Below, piece by piece: positions 23,886 through 34,002 of a stretch of 64,000 nt of DNA. The stretch lies in NCBI RefSeq assembly GCF_011090385.1, contig NZ_SEWW01000001.1, positions 805,755 to 869,754 on the forward strand, read 5' to 3'. The stretch is from Aquirufa beregesia. Lineage in GTDB: Bacteria > Bacteroidota > Bacteroidia > Cytophagales > Spirosomataceae. A model generated the notes under the pieces. That model had not been told where the DNA came from. It made no database searches and saw only the letters and a program-made list of their open reading frames with translations. The first letter of the stretch is position 1. Each line of letters begins with the position of its first letter. The position numbers were made by a program, and so were the translations under genes.

Positions 23886-25325
23886 TTATAAATTCCTCCT
23901 AAGCCTCGCTACAGGAATACCTAGTTGTTCTCGGTATTTAGCCACAGTACGACGCTTCACCACGAAGCCCTTTTCCCCTAAAAGCAGTTCTAAGGTTTCA
24001 TCGGGATAGGGGTCATGAGCCGGCTCCTGCTCAATAATCTCTTTGAGAATATTTTTAACTTCTCTGGTTGATACATCCTCCCCTGATTCGTGCGTAATTC
24101 CTTCAGAGAAAAAATATTTTAAAGGATAAATGCCAAAATCGGTTTGTACCGATTTTGCAGAAACAACCCTAGACACCGTAGAGACATCCATCTCAATCAG
24201 TGCAGCTATTTCCTTCATTTTCATCGGTTTCAAGCTAGAATCATCGCCAGTGAGAAAGAAGTCGTATTGCTGAGCCACAATACTATGCATCGTTTTCAGC
24301 AATGTCCCTTGCCTTTGTTGAATTGCCTGAATAAACCACGAGGCGGCATCTAATTTATGCTTGATAAAGGTAACAGCCTCTTTAATCTCTTTTTGCTGTT
24401 TATTCCCTTGATCATAGGTTTGCAACATTTCTTGAAATGACTTACTCACGCGCAATTCAGGGGCATTTTTCCCATTCAACTTAATATCTAATTTCCCATG
24501 TTGATTGGTCACCACAAAATCCGGTTGTAAATAAGGAGCCAAATTCCCTCCTTCCGCTCCGCCTGGTTTAGGGTTTAAGCGTTTGATAAGATGAATAGCC
24601 TTTTTTAACTCCCCTTCATCAATCCCTAATTTTTGCTGCAACTGAACAAAATGCTTTTTAGAAAATTCATCAAAAAACTCATCAATCAAACGAATAGCTA
24701 ACAAACAGGTTGGATGGTCAGATTCCCGACGATGCAATTGAATGGACAAACATTCTTGTAGATCTCTAGCCCCAATCCCCGCTGGATCTAAAGCCTGAAT
24801 TTTTTTCAAAACGCCTTCTACCTCCTCAAAATCAGTGGTAAATCCTTGAGTAAAGGCTAAATCATTCACGATACTTTCAATATTTCGTCTCAAATAGCCA
24901 TCTTCCTCAAGTGATCCAATTAATTGATGGGCTATAATTTCTTCTCGCTCATCTTTTACGACGAAACCTATTTGCATCAACAAATAATCCTCTGCACTAG
25001 ACACGGTGGCCATGGGTCTTTCCTTGGACTCCTCGTTGGATTCATACGAATCTCCAGCCATTTTATAACCCGCATAATCATCTTGTAAATAATCCCCTAT
25101 CTCCAATTCCTCCCGCTCTAAATCCTCAATAGTCTCTCTTTCTTTTTCATCGAATTCATCTGAATCCTGCATTTCCAAACCCTCTTCCAAAGCGGGATTT
25201 TCCTCCAATTCCTCCTCAATCCTAGCAGCTAATTCTGCAGAAGGAATTTGAAGCAATTTAACAAACTGAATTTGTTGTGGAGAAAGCCGCTGTTGCTGAG
25301 AAATTTTGAGTGATAATCCCTGCAT
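23886..25325 (-). CDS. rpoN: RNA polymerase sigma-54 factor
   Basis: 479 residues. Region I begins MQGLSLKISQQQRLSPQQIQ with the activator-binding Gln-rich helix, an acidic region II follows (about 55-100), then the core-binding domain, the HTH with KMKEIAALIEMDVSTVSRVV, and the RpoN box near the C-terminus (VVKRRTVAKYREQLGIP, a close variant of the ARRTVAKYRE consensus). Directs transcription at -24/-12 promoters with enhancer-binding proteins. No such activator is in this window. Confidence 0.96.
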   Translation of the reverse strand: MQGLSLKISQQQRLSPQQIQFVKLLQIPSAELAARIEEELEENPALEEGLEMQDSDEFDEKERETIEDLEREELEIGDYLQDDYAGYKMAGDSYESNEESKERPMATVSSAEDYLLMQIGFVVKDEREEIIAHQLIGSLEEDGYLRRNIESIVNDLAFTQGFTTDFEEVEGVLKKIQALDPAGIGARDLQECLSIQLHRRESDHPTCLLAIRLIDEFFDEFSKKHFVQLQQKLGIDEGELKKAIHLIKRLNPKPGGAEGGNLAPYLQPDFVVTNQHGKLDIKLNGKNAPELRVSKSFQEMLQTYDQGNKQQKEIKEAVTFIKHKLDAASWFIQAIQQRQGTLLKTMHSIVAQQYDFFLTGDDSSLKPMKMKEIAALIEMDVSTVSRVVSAKSVQTDFGIYPLKYFFSEGITHESGEDVSTREVKNILKEIIEQEPAHDPYPDETLELLLGEKGFVVKRRTVAKYREQLGIPVARLRRNL

Positions 25326-25423
25326 ATCTTTAATCTATTAAACAAATATACGTTGATTTGACGGCCTGTTTTTAAAAATACCTGTAATTCACAAATAAAT
25401 AAAATTATTCCGTTTTTTGTACG

Positions 25424-25431
25424 TAATTTTG
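25424..25431 (+). promoter_or_regulatory. Candidate -7 box of the asnS operon
   Basis: TAATTTTG matches the Bacteroidota TAnnTTTG element, 44 bp before the asnS ATG. No clear -33 box was found. Confidence 0.4.
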
Positions 25432-25475
25432 AGACTAGTTTGCCCCAATTGGGGGCCATTTGACCATTTATTTAT

Positions 25476-26906
25476 ATGCAAATTAAAGAATTACTTCTCC
25501 AATCCCCGAGCCAGCAAACGGTCACGGTAAAAGGTTGGGTACGTACCAAACGTGTATCTTCTTCTGTAGCTTTCATCGCGATGAACGATGGGTCTACCAT
25601 TCATAATATTCAGACCGTAGTTTCAGACGGTGTTGTTTCCGAAGAAACCTTAAAATTAGTAACCACAGGTTCATGTATTGCGGTGACAGGCATCTTGATT
25701 CCTTCTCAAGGACAAGGGCAATCGGTGGAGGTTCAGGTGATTTCTATCCAAATTTACGGAACAGCCGATCCAGAAAAATACCCTTTACAGCCTAAAAAAC
25801 ATTCCTTAGAGTTCTTGCGTGAGATTGCACATCTTCGTCCTAGAACCAACACATTTTCTGCTATTCTACGTATTCGTCACGCTTTAGCCTTTGCTATACA
25901 TCAATATTTCAATGATCACGGTTTCTTTTATTTGCATACGCCTATTATAACGGGTTCTGATGCAGAAGGCGCTGGAGAAATGTTCCGCGTAACTACCTTA
26001 CCTGCGATCAACCCTCCTTTAACGCAAGAAGGTAAAATTGATTACAAAGAGGACTTTTTTGGAAAAGAAACAAATTTGACTGTTTCTGGTCAACTAGAAG
26101 GTGAATTAGGAGCGATGGCGCTTTCGAAAATTTACACGTTTGGACCGACTTTTCGTGCTGAAAACTCCAATACCACACGTCACTTAGCCGAGTTCTGGAT
26201 GGTGGAGCCAGAAATGGCATTTTTTGAATTGACTGACAACATGAATTTGGCAGAAGACTTTACCAAAAGTTTGATTCGTTATGCCTTAGAAAATTGTGCT
26301 GATGATATTGCTTTCCTTGAAAAACGCTTGTTAGAAGAGGAAAAAATGAAGAAAAAGGAAGAACAATCGGAAATGACTCTTTCAGAGAAATTGAGATTTG
26401 TATCTGAAAATACCTTTGAGAGATTGACTTATACCGAAGCCATAGACATTTTATTACAATCTAAACCTCATAAGCAAGGGAAATTCAATTATCCTGTGGA
26501 GTGGGGAATCGACTTACAAAGTGAGCATGAGCGTTATTTGGTAGAAAAACATTTCAAAAAGCCGGTTATTTTAACACATTACCCGAAAGAAATCAAAGCC
26601 TTCTACATGAAATTAGAAGATGACGGTAAAACGGTTCGTGCTATGGACGTTTTGTTTCCGGGTATTGGTGAAATCATTGGAGGATCACAAAGAGAAGATG
26701 ATTACGAAAAACTTCTTCAACGCACAAAAGACGTGGGCATCGAAGAAGATTCCATTTGGTGGTACTTGCAAACTAGACAGTTTGGCTCTGCCCCACATGC
26801 TGGCTTCGGCTTAGGTTTTGAGCGCTTAGTATTATTTGTAACAGGGATGAGCAATATTCGCGACGTCATTCCTTTCCCAAGAACACCTAAATCGGCAGAA
26901 TTTTAA
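25476..26906 (+). CDS. asnS: Asparaginyl-tRNA synthetase
   Basis: 476 residues. N-terminal OB-fold anticodon domain ([25 protein letters not shown]), then class II catalytic core with motif 2 [21 protein letters not shown] and motif 3 [29 protein letters not shown]. The [10 protein letters not shown] ending marks AsnRS rather than AspRS. First gene of a run with dgkA-like, DUF4290, murA and MATE genes spaced 1-15 bp apart. Confidence 0.96.
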   Translation: MQIKELLLQSPSQQTVTVKGWVRTKRVSSSVAFIAMNDGSTIHNIQTVVSDGVVSEETLKLVTTGSCIAVTGILIPSQGQGQSVEVQVISIQIYGTADPEKYPLQPKKHSLEFLREIAHLRPRTNTFSAILRIRHALAFAIHQYFNDHGFFYLHTPIITGSDAEGAGEMFRVTTLPAINPPLTQEGKIDYKEDFFGKETNLTVSGQLEGELGAMALSKIYTFGPTFRAENSNTTRHLAEFWMVEPEMAFFELTDNMNLAEDFTKSLIRYALENCADDIAFLEKRLLEEEKMKKKEEQSEMTLSEKLRFVSENTFERLTYTEAIDILLQSKPHKQGKFNYPVEWGIDLQSEHERYLVEKHFKKPVILTHYPKEIKAFYMKLEDDGKTVRAMDVLFPGIGEIIGGSQREDDYEKLLQRTKDVGIEEDSIWWYLQTRQFGSAPHAGFGLGFERLVLFVTGMSNIRDVIPFPRTPKSAEF

Positions 26907-26907
26907 T

Positions 26908-27285
26908 ATGTTCAATTTAGCCAAAACTTTTCGCAGTATTTCCATTGCTTGGTCGGGTATCATTACCTTGATTAAGGAAGAAAACAATGCTAAAATTCAC
27001 CTAGCTTCTACTATCTTAGTCATAATCGTTGGGATGAATATAGGCTTTATGGCCATTGAGTGGCTTTGGATTAGTTTAGCCATTGCGGGCGTTTGGATGG
27101 CAGAATTGATTAATTCGGCCTTGGAGAGCATCACCGATATCGTAGCCCCAGAACATCATCCATTGGCAAAAAAAGCGAAAGATTTCGCGGCTGGAGCTGT
27201 TTTAGTGATGGCTATTTGGGCAGCCTTTGTATTTTGCCTTATTTCCTTTCCGCATCTTTGGATGCGATTGGTATTTAGTAATTAA
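26908..27285 (+). CDS. Diacylglycerol kinase family membrane protein
   Basis: 125 residues with three membrane helices and the DgkA-type motifs EENNAKIHLAST and AELINSALESITDIV, with the conserved acidic residues near the active site. In Bacteroidota such proteins may be diacylglycerol or undecaprenol kinases, recycling lipid carriers. It starts one base after asnS stops, indicating translational coupling, and its neighbour murA supports a cell-envelope role. Confidence 0.85.
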   Translation: MFNLAKTFRSISIAWSGIITLIKEENNAKIHLASTILVIIVGMNIGFMAIEWLWISLAIAGVWMAELINSALESITDIVAPEHHPLAKKAKDFAAGAVLVMAIWAAFVFCLISFPHLWMRLVFSN

Positions 27286-27300
27286 GATTGACACAACATT

Positions 27301-27957
27301 ATGAAAGAATACGGGTCTAGTGTACAAAAATTGGTCAATTACATTCTGACAATTCAGGATCGTGAAAAAAGAACCAAATATGCCTTCCTCATGATTGAAC
27401 TCATGAAGCAGATACATCCAGGCATGAAGGACAATAGCCAAGACTATTCCAAAAAACTTTGGGATGACTTGTACATCATGTCCAACTTCCAATTGGATGT
27501 ACAAGGACCTTACCCTCCTCCATCGCCCGAATCTGTAGGTAAAGCCCCTAAAAAAGTAAATTACAACCAACATCATTTGAAGTTCAAACATTATGGTCGT
27601 AATGTAGAATTGTTAATTCTTCGGGCTATAGCTGAAGAAAAAATGGAAGATAAAAAGATCTTAGTTGCCTATATTGCTCGATTAATGAAAGGTTTCTATG
27701 TTACCTGGAATAAAGACACGGTAGATGATCAGGTCATTTGGCAAAACATCAAAGAAATGTCTGAAAATCTGTTGGGCTCCATCGTTGATGAATTATCTCA
27801 AGAAGGTTTAGGGCATGCCAAAGTGGCCAATAATGCCCGCAATGCCTACAATGCGCCCGAATATCCAAACGGTCCAAACAATAACCGTGGCGGTAATAAT
27901 TACAGAAAAAACTTCAGAAACAATCGGAATTTCAATCCAAGAAATCATAAAAAATAG
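27301..27957 (+). CDS. DUF4290 domain protein
   Basis: 218 residues. The N-terminal about 170 (KEYGSSVQKLVNYILTIQDREKRTKYAFLMIELM onward) match the DUF4290 family, found next to murA in many Bacteroidota. The last 30 residues are low-complexity Asn/Arg-rich (NNRGGNNYRKNFRNNRNF), like RNA-binding tails. No catalytic motif is seen and the function is unknown. It lies directly before murA. Confidence 0.8.
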   Translation: MKEYGSSVQKLVNYILTIQDREKRTKYAFLMIELMKQIHPGMKDNSQDYSKKLWDDLYIMSNFQLDVQGPYPPPSPESVGKAPKKVNYNQHHLKFKHYGRNVELLILRAIAEEKMEDKKILVAYIARLMKGFYVTWNKDTVDDQVIWQNIKEMSENLLGSIVDELSQEGLGHAKVANNARNAYNAPEYPNGPNNNRGGNNYRKNFRNNRNFNPRNHKK

Positions 27958-27966
27958 TTGACCCTT

Positions 27967-29274
27967 ATGGCCTCATTTAAAGTAACAGGTGGAAGAAAAC
28001 TGTCAGGAGAAATTACTCCTCAAGGTGCAAAAAACGAAGCATTGCAAATTCTCTGTGCCGTCGTTTTAACCGCTGAACCTGTCACCATTCATAATATTCC
28101 TAACATCCGTGATGTCAATCAATTAATCGATTTATTGGGCGACATGGGTGTGAAAATTCGTCGTTTAAGTGAATCTAGCATTGAATTTGATGCATCTCAA
28201 GTCAATATTGAATACCTAGAATCTGAAACCTATAAAGCTAAAGCAGCTGCCTTACGTGGATCTGTGATGTTATTAGGTCCAACTTTGGCTCGTTTCAAAA
28301 AAGGACGTATTCCTTCACCAGGAGGAGATAAAATAGGTCGTAGAAGATTGGATACTCACTTTACGGGATTCATGAAATTAGGGGCTAAATTCAATTATAG
28401 TGCCGAAGATGGTGGATTTTATGAAGTTGATGCTTCGCATTTAACAGGAGCCTATATGCTTTTGGATGAGGCTTCAGTAACTGGAACGGCAAATATTTTG
28501 ATGGCTGCCGTTTTAGCGAAAGGCACTACGACCATTTACCATGCCGCATGCGAACCTTACATTCAGCAATTATGTAAAATGTTGAACCGCATGGGAGCTA
28601 ACATTTCGGGCATCGGTTCCAATTTACTCACCATAGAAGGAGTCGAAATCCTTGGTGGCACGGAGCATACCATGTTACCTGATATGATTGAAATCGGTTC
28701 ATTCATTGGAATGGCAGCGATGACGCAGTCAGAAATTACCATCAAAAATTGTAAGATACCTGAATTAGGAATTATACCGGATGTTTTCCGTAAACTAGGA
28801 ATCAAATTAGAGTTTCGTGAAGATGATATTTTTGTTCCAGCTCAAGAACATTATGAATTAGAAAACTTCATTGATGGATCTATGTTAACCATTTCCGATC
28901 ATCCTTGGCCAGGGTTTACTCCAGATTTGCTTTCCATAATTTTAGTAACTGCCATTCAGGCTAAAGGAACAGTATTGATTCATCAAAAAATGTTTGAAAG
29001 TCGACTTTTCTTCGTCGATCGATTAATTGAGATGGGAGCACAAATCATTCTTTGCGATCCTCATCGTGCCACTGTAGTAGGTTTTGATAGAAAACAAAAC
29101 CTAAAAGGTATTCGCATGTCATCTCCAGATATTCGTGCCGGTGTGTCTTTATTGATTGCAGCCATGTCCGCTACAGGCACGTCCATCATTGATAACATAG
29201 AACAAATTGACCGAGGATATCAAAACATTGATACTCGATTAAATGCTTTAGGAGCAGAAATCGTTCGAATCTAA
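27967..29274 (+). CDS. murA: UDP-N-acetylglucosamine 1-carboxyvinyltransferase
   Basis: 435 residues from ATG 27967 (MASFKVTGGRKLSGEI); a TTG three codons earlier is less likely. It transfers enolpyruvate from PEP to UDP-GlcNAc, the first committed step of peptidoglycan synthesis. The Lys-Asn pair in PQGAKNEALQI is present. The loop at SPGGDKIGRRRLDTH has Asp in place of the usual fosfomycin-binding Cys in PGGCxIG, so the protein is predicted to be naturally insensitive to fosfomycin (inference from known Cys-to-Asp variants). Confidence 0.93.
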   Translation: MASFKVTGGRKLSGEITPQGAKNEALQILCAVVLTAEPVTIHNIPNIRDVNQLIDLLGDMGVKIRRLSESSIEFDASQVNIEYLESETYKAKAAALRGSVMLLGPTLARFKKGRIPSPGGDKIGRRRLDTHFTGFMKLGAKFNYSAEDGGFYEVDASHLTGAYMLLDEASVTGTANILMAAVLAKGTTTIYHAACEPYIQQLCKMLNRMGANISGIGSNLLTIEGVEILGGTEHTMLPDMIEIGSFIGMAAMTQSEITIKNCKIPELGIIPDVFRKLGIKLEFREDDIFVPAQEHYELENFIDGSMLTISDHPWPGFTPDLLSIILVTAIQAKGTVLIHQKMFESRLFFVDRLIEMGAQIILCDPHRATVVGFDRKQNLKGIRMSSPDIRAGVSLLIAAMSATGTSIIDNIEQIDRGYQNIDTRLNALGAEIVRI

Positions 29275-29277
29275 ATT

Positions 29278-30648
29278 ATGCAGGAAGTCCGCCTTGGAAA
29301 TAAAATCATCAGCACCATCAAATTAGCATTCCCAATTGTTATTGGACAATTAGGCGTGATGCTCATGGGTCTAGCTGATACCATCCAAGTAGGTCAAATG
29401 AAGTCGCAAGCCGCAGAAAGCTTGGGCGCTTCGGGTATGGCTGGTTCTATATTTTTCACGATTGCGGTTATTGGATTAATCTGTTTGCAAATCATTTCAC
29501 CCATGATTTCTAAATCAGTGGCCGAAAATAATGACGCTGAATGTGGGAATTTGATGCGTGCTGGAATTCGAGTGGCCTTAATACTTTCCATAATAACCAT
29601 TTTTTTAATTGCTATGATTGGCTGGAATTATGACCTATTCCAACAAAGTGCCATTAACAAAGAGCTAACCCTTCCCTATTTGGTGTTGATTGCCATTTCG
29701 GTCATTCCAACCTTTTTATTTGCGGCATTTAAGAGTTTTTCGGATGGACTGAAAAGAACTAGTATTGCCATGAATATCACCATTATCGCATTAATCTTAA
29801 ATGTAATAGGTAATCATATTTGCATCAATGGTTTAGGACCTATCCCAGCCATGGGCTTATTTGGAGCTGGTATTTCAACTTTACTTTGCCGCATATTTAT
29901 GGCTGTTAGTCTGGGGTTGTATATTTTCAAATCAGCCTCTTTTACCAAGTATTTTGCCCATATGGGGTCGGAACATCATACTTGGGTGTTGGAAAAGACC
30001 ATATTAAAAGTAGGTATCCCAGCCGGTTTTCAAGGATTTTTTGAAATTGCCACCTTTGGTATGGCCGTGGTGATGATGGGTTGGATTTCTTCCACAGCAC
30101 AAGCAGCTCATATTGTGGCCATTAACATGGCTTCTCTGACTTATATGATGGCCACTGGCATTGCTGCTGCAGGCGGAATTAACGTAGGTACAGATATTGG
30201 AGAAAAAAACCGTGCAGGGATATTTGTTTCGGGAAATGCCGCCTTACTTCTTTCCATTGCATTCATGGGAATTTGCGCCATCATTATGTTTACCTGTAAA
30301 CCATGGTTGGTACGCGGATATACACAAGAAGCAGAGGTTATTACCATTGCGGTAAGTTTGGTTACTTGGGGGGCCATATTTCAACTTTTTGATGGTATTC
30401 AAGCGGTTTCTTTAGGCTTACTCCGAGGATTACAAGATGTCAAAATCCCTACAGCTATCACCGTTATTTCTTATTGGGGTGTGGGAATACCTTTGAGTTA
30501 TTACTTAGGTATATATGGCGACTTAGGGGCAGTAGGAATCTGGATTGGATTAACGTGTAGCCTGATTTGCTCGGCGGCATTACTTTCTTGGCGTTTCTAT
30601 GCCCGCACCCAGGTAATTGATTTCAATTCCCTTCAAGTAGAAGATTAA
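29278..30648 (+). CDS. MATE family efflux transporter
   Basis: 456 residues with twelve hydrophobic segments and the duplicated MATE layout. The N-terminal FPIVIGQLGVMLMGLADTIQVGQ segment is typical of the NorM branch. It exports drugs or metabolites using a Na+ or H+ gradient. It begins 3 bp after murA. The substrate cannot be told from sequence. Confidence 0.9.
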   Translation: MQEVRLGNKIISTIKLAFPIVIGQLGVMLMGLADTIQVGQMKSQAAESLGASGMAGSIFFTIAVIGLICLQIISPMISKSVAENNDAECGNLMRAGIRVALILSIITIFLIAMIGWNYDLFQQSAINKELTLPYLVLIAISVIPTFLFAAFKSFSDGLKRTSIAMNITIIALILNVIGNHICINGLGPIPAMGLFGAGISTLLCRIFMAVSLGLYIFKSASFTKYFAHMGSEHHTWVLEKTILKVGIPAGFQGFFEIATFGMAVVMMGWISSTAQAAHIVAINMASLTYMMATGIAAAGGINVGTDIGEKNRAGIFVSGNAALLLSIAFMGICAIIMFTCKPWLVRGYTQEAEVITIAVSLVTWGAIFQLFDGIQAVSLGLLRGLQDVKIPTAITVISYWGVGIPLSYYLGIYGDLGAVGIWIGLTCSLICSAALLSWRFYARTQVIDFNSLQVED

Positions 30649-30746
30649 TCAAGAACTTGATCGTTTACATCTTCGTATACATTTTTTGAGTTTTCAATCG
30701 TTTGGCTAAGGAAAGCTTTCCATGAAATTTCTTGAGCTAAATCGCT

Positions 30747-30779
30747 AACGCTGGCAAGGTTTGGAACCTTGACAGCGTT
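30747..30779. repeat. Palindromic repeat, family A copy 1 (convergent gap)
   Basis: An imperfect inverted repeat with centre CAAGGTTTGGAACCTTG and outer arms AACGCTG / CAGCGTT. It lies between the convergent MATE and sialidase genes. A second copy with the same centre is at 42393-42431. It may act as a terminator or be a mobile REP-like element. Confidence 0.7.
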
Positions 30780-30806
30780 GGCTGGCCTTAGCCAAAAAAT
30801 GCTATT

Positions 30807-31967
30807 TTACTCCCATTTTATACTGACAAAAACGATTTCAGCATAATCATTTCGTTCATATAAAACTCCTATCCGATCTTCATCCAATTTGACAATATCC
30901 GAATACGCTGTAAAATCAGGATATTTCGCTGGATCATTCGTGCCATCAATTTCATGGCTGATTGGCCAGGTTAAACCTTCATCAAAACTGATACGCAAGG
31001 TTACATGATTGCGTCTTTCTTGATCTGCTGCATTGGAAAATGCTAATACACTTTTCCCTTGTCTATATCCAATGGAAAGTAATGAGCCCTCACAAACGGG
31101 ATCGGGCAATGACGTTTCATAGTAGGTTTTGTCCCAAGTATTTCCCCCATCCGAACTTAAAGCCGCAATACGTGTTCGAACATCCCCTTTTTGATTTCTT
31201 GCGTTTAATAATAATCGATTATCCGACAATTCTGCTGCTGTGGCTTCATTGCTTCCAGGAAGTCCCAAAGACTGACTTAATTGAAAACTTTGACCATGAT
31301 TATCCGTAAAAAAACCATGAGAAACATAATCTGTAAAGTCTGATTTTGGCGCTCCACTAGAATGATTCGCTGCTACATATATTCTACCCCGGTACCTTCC
31401 TGAACTAATTTGCATGGCATGACCAGGAGTATTGGCATAAGAGCGCCAATCTTCAGCAAACTTATAGGGTTCTTGAGAGGGACGATGAACCGACTTGGTA
31501 ATATTCACAGGAGCTGACCAGGTACGGCCATCATCTGTAGAGGTGATGTACCAAACTTCTCTAAGGCCCTTTCCTTGTCGAACCAAATTTTCGTGATTAT
31601 TACCTGTATTATAAAATAAGAAAATTCTTCCTTGTGGATATTCAGGATCCCAATAATCAACTACAGGAGCTGGATTACCTGCCTGTAATGAATCTACATC
31701 CACGACTTTCTGAATGGCTGACCAGGTTTTACCCCCATCTTTACTGGTCTTTGAAACAATATCAATATTCCCAAAATCCGCAGCACTCCTCTTTCTGCCT
31801 TCCGCAAAAGCCAATAATTCTCCATGAGGAAGTTTAATAATAGCAGGAATACGGAAACTGGCATAGGAATCCTGACCAGATTGGAATACAGTTACTTTCT
31901 CAGACTTTTGGGCTAAAAGTCCCCAAGAAAATAAAATCAAGGATGAAAAAATGAGTGATGTTTTCAT
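30807..31967 (-). CDS. Exported exo-alpha-sialidase
   Basis: 386 residues from ATG 31967 (MKTSLIFSSLILFSWGLLAQ), with a clean signal peptide. The FRIP motif is in YASFRIPAIIKLP, and Asp-boxes SKDGGKTW, STDDGRTW, SSDGGNTW and SFDEGLTW mark a six-bladed GH33 propeller. GH33 enzymes release terminal sialic acids. A Glu/Tyr nucleophile system is expected; DRIGVLYERNDY near the end holds the likely Tyr and Arg. There are no sialic acid uptake genes nearby, so it may be a scavenging enzyme standing alone. Confidence 0.9.
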   Translation of the reverse strand: MKTSLIFSSLILFSWGLLAQKSEKVTVFQSGQDSYASFRIPAIIKLPHGELLAFAEGRKRSAADFGNIDIVSKTSKDGGKTWSAIQKVVDVDSLQAGNPAPVVDYWDPEYPQGRIFLFYNTGNNHENLVRQGKGLREVWYITSTDDGRTWSAPVNITKSVHRPSQEPYKFAEDWRSYANTPGHAMQISSGRYRGRIYVAANHSSGAPKSDFTDYVSHGFFTDNHGQSFQLSQSLGLPGSNEATAAELSDNRLLLNARNQKGDVRTRIAALSSDGGNTWDKTYYETSLPDPVCEGSLLSIGYRQGKSVLAFSNAADQERRNHVTLRISFDEGLTWPISHEIDGTNDPAKYPDFTAYSDIVKLDEDRIGVLYERNDYAEIVFVSIKWE

Positions 31968-32193
31968 GACTAAGGACGATAAAATCAAATTTACTCATTT
32001 ATTAGATAGGAATTTGTTTTGAAACAATTCTCAATCAGTGATTGAAATTTTAAAAAAAATCAAGTATTTGGAGATAAATTTCAACAGACCATTTATTTGT
32101 GAAGGTATTTCACCTTCTGCATATCACTAGTCAAACGAAATGTTTCATCAGTATTGTATACCATTCCTTAATCCATTTAAAACCCTACTTACC

Positions 32194-32547
32194 ATGAGTA
32201 TTATCAAAGAGTTCAAAGAATTTGCCATGAAAGGTAGCCTAATCGAAATTTCGGTTGCCTTTATCATGGGAGCTGCATTCGGTAAAGTCACGACCGCATT
32301 GATTGATGGTGTCATCATGCCTATCGTTGGTGAGCTTACCACAGGAGTAGATTTCAAAGCCATGAAATACGTCTTGAGAGAAGCTCAATATGATGCCAGT
32401 GGCAAAATCCTTTCTCCTGAAAATGCCATTCAATACGGTAACTTCATCACCATTTTCATCGACTTTATTTTAGTCGCTTTTGTGATGTTTTTACTAATCA
32501 AAATGACCAACCGTTTTAAATCTTCCGAAGAAAAAACAAACGCATAA
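32194..32547 (+). CDS. mscL: Large-conductance mechanosensitive channel
   Basis: 117 residues from ATG 32194 (MSIIKEFKEFAMKG); the frame extends upstream but lacks family similarity there. TM1 holds VAFIMGAAFGKVTTALIDGVIMPIVG, the highly conserved gating helix, and TM2 is FITIFIDFILVAFVMFLLIK. A charged tail ends the protein. It protects against osmotic downshock. Convergent with lpd, with one base between. Confidence 0.94.
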   Translation: MSIIKEFKEFAMKGSLIEISVAFIMGAAFGKVTTALIDGVIMPIVGELTTGVDFKAMKYVLREAQYDASGKILSPENAIQYGNFITIFIDFILVAFVMFLLIKMTNRFKSSEEKTNA

Positions 32548-32548
32548 A

Positions 32549-33955
32549 TTAGGCGTGAATCGCTCGTTTGCTGGTAGCAGCTAAACAAGCTTCTTTCATC
32601 GCTTCTGTGTAGGTAGGATGGGCATGTGACATACGTGCCACATCTTCTGCACTCGCTCTGAATTCCATGGCAACAACCGCTTCGGCAATCATATCTGCCG
32701 CACGGGCACCAATGATATGAACTCCTAAAATTTCATCGGTTTTAGCATCTGCCAAGACTTTCACTAATCCATCTACATCCATAGAGGCAACAGCACGTCC
32801 CAAGGCCTTAAATGGAAAGGAACCATCTTTGTAAGCTATACCAGCTGCCTTTAGTTCTTGCTCTGTTTTACCCACAGAAGCTACTTCAGGCCAAGTATAT
32901 ACCACACCTGGGATTAAATTATAATTAATATGCGGCTTTTGCCCCGCAATAACTTCCGCAACAAATACTCCTTCTTCTTCGGCCTTATGCGCTAACATGG
33001 CACCACGAATCAAATCACCTATGGCATAAATGCCTGGAACTAATGTTTGTAAGGTGTGCTCATCCACCGCAATTCTTCCCCGCTCGTCTGTCTGTAATCC
33101 TGCTGCTCCTAAATTCAAACCTTCGGTATAAGGTTTACGTCCTATACAGACCAAACAATAATCTCCTTTAATTTCAACTTCTTCTCCAGCGGAATTTTTC
33201 GCTTTTACGACTACTTCCTTTCCCTTGTTTTCTGCCCCTGTAACTTGGTGAGAGAAATAAAAATCCGCTCCTAACTTAGCGATTGATTTTTGCAATTCCT
33301 TACCCATGGTTCTATCCATGGTGGGAATCATTCCATCCGCATATTCAACAAAACTAACTTTTGATCCTAAACGAGCATATACAGAACCTAGTTCGGCACC
33401 AATCACTCCTGCCCCAATCACGATTAAATGTTTAGGAATTTCCTTTAACTTCAATGCCTCCGTGGAAGTAATAATTCGAGTTTTATCTACTGGAATAAAT
33501 GGCAAATTCGTTGGCTTGGAACCTGTTGCCACAATGATATGCTTAGCACTTAATAACTCCTCTTTTCCATCAGTTTGAGATACTTTCACCACGTTAGCGC
33601 TTTCAAATGAGCCCAGACCGTGAAATACGGTCACCTTATTTTTCTTCATCAAAAAGGATATCCCACCATTCATTTTTTCCACTACACCTGCTTTACGGGC
33701 AATCATTTTTTCCAAATCTACTTTTGGCTTTCCTCCTATTATTCCATGCTCTTCAAAATGATGAATCGCATTATAATAATGTTCCGAAGAATCTAAAAGG
33801 GCTTTGGAAGGAATGCAACCTACATTTAGGCAAGTACCTCCCATAACAGCATATTTTTCAATAATGGCGGTTTTAAATCCTAACTGAGCTGCACGAATAG
33901 CTGCAACATAACCACCAGGACCTGAACCAATAACGACAACATCAAATTCTAACAT
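32549..33955 (-). CDS. lpd: Dihydrolipoyl dehydrogenase (E3)
   Basis: 468 residues. FAD site VVVIGSGPGGYVAAIRAAQLG, redox disulfide GGTCLNVGCIPSK, NAD site HLIVIGAGVIGAELGSVYARLG, and the catalytic His-Glu in SHAHPTYTEAMKEA. It reoxidises the lipoyl groups of 2-oxoacid dehydrogenases. It follows sucB on the same strand after a hairpin, completing a sucA-sucB-lpd set. Confidence 0.95.
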   Translation of the reverse strand: MLEFDVVVIGSGPGGYVAAIRAAQLGFKTAIIEKYAVMGGTCLNVGCIPSKALLDSSEHYYNAIHHFEEHGIIGGKPKVDLEKMIARKAGVVEKMNGGISFLMKKNKVTVFHGLGSFESANVVKVSQTDGKEELLSAKHIIVATGSKPTNLPFIPVDKTRIITSTEALKLKEIPKHLIVIGAGVIGAELGSVYARLGSKVSFVEYADGMIPTMDRTMGKELQKSIAKLGADFYFSHQVTGAENKGKEVVVKAKNSAGEEVEIKGDYCLVCIGRKPYTEGLNLGAAGLQTDERGRIAVDEHTLQTLVPGIYAIGDLIRGAMLAHKAEEEGVFVAEVIAGQKPHINYNLIPGVVYTWPEVASVGKTEQELKAAGIAYKDGSFPFKALGRAVASMDVDGLVKVLADAKTDEILGVHIIGARAADMIAEAVVAMEFRASAEDVARMSHAHPTYTEAMKEACLAATSKRAIHA

Positions 33956-33962
33956 AAGGCAT

Positions 33963-33998
33963 TGGAAAAAAGGAATAGGCCCCTAAAGGCCTATTCAC
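33963..33998 (-). terminator. Hairpin between sucB and lpd
   Basis: GAATAGGCC (33973-33981) pairs with GGCCTATTC (33988-33996). On the minus strand it is followed by CTTTTTTCC. It may partly terminate sucAB transcripts before lpd, allowing lpd to be set at a different level. Confidence 0.6.
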
Positions 33999-34002
33999 GT
34001 TG

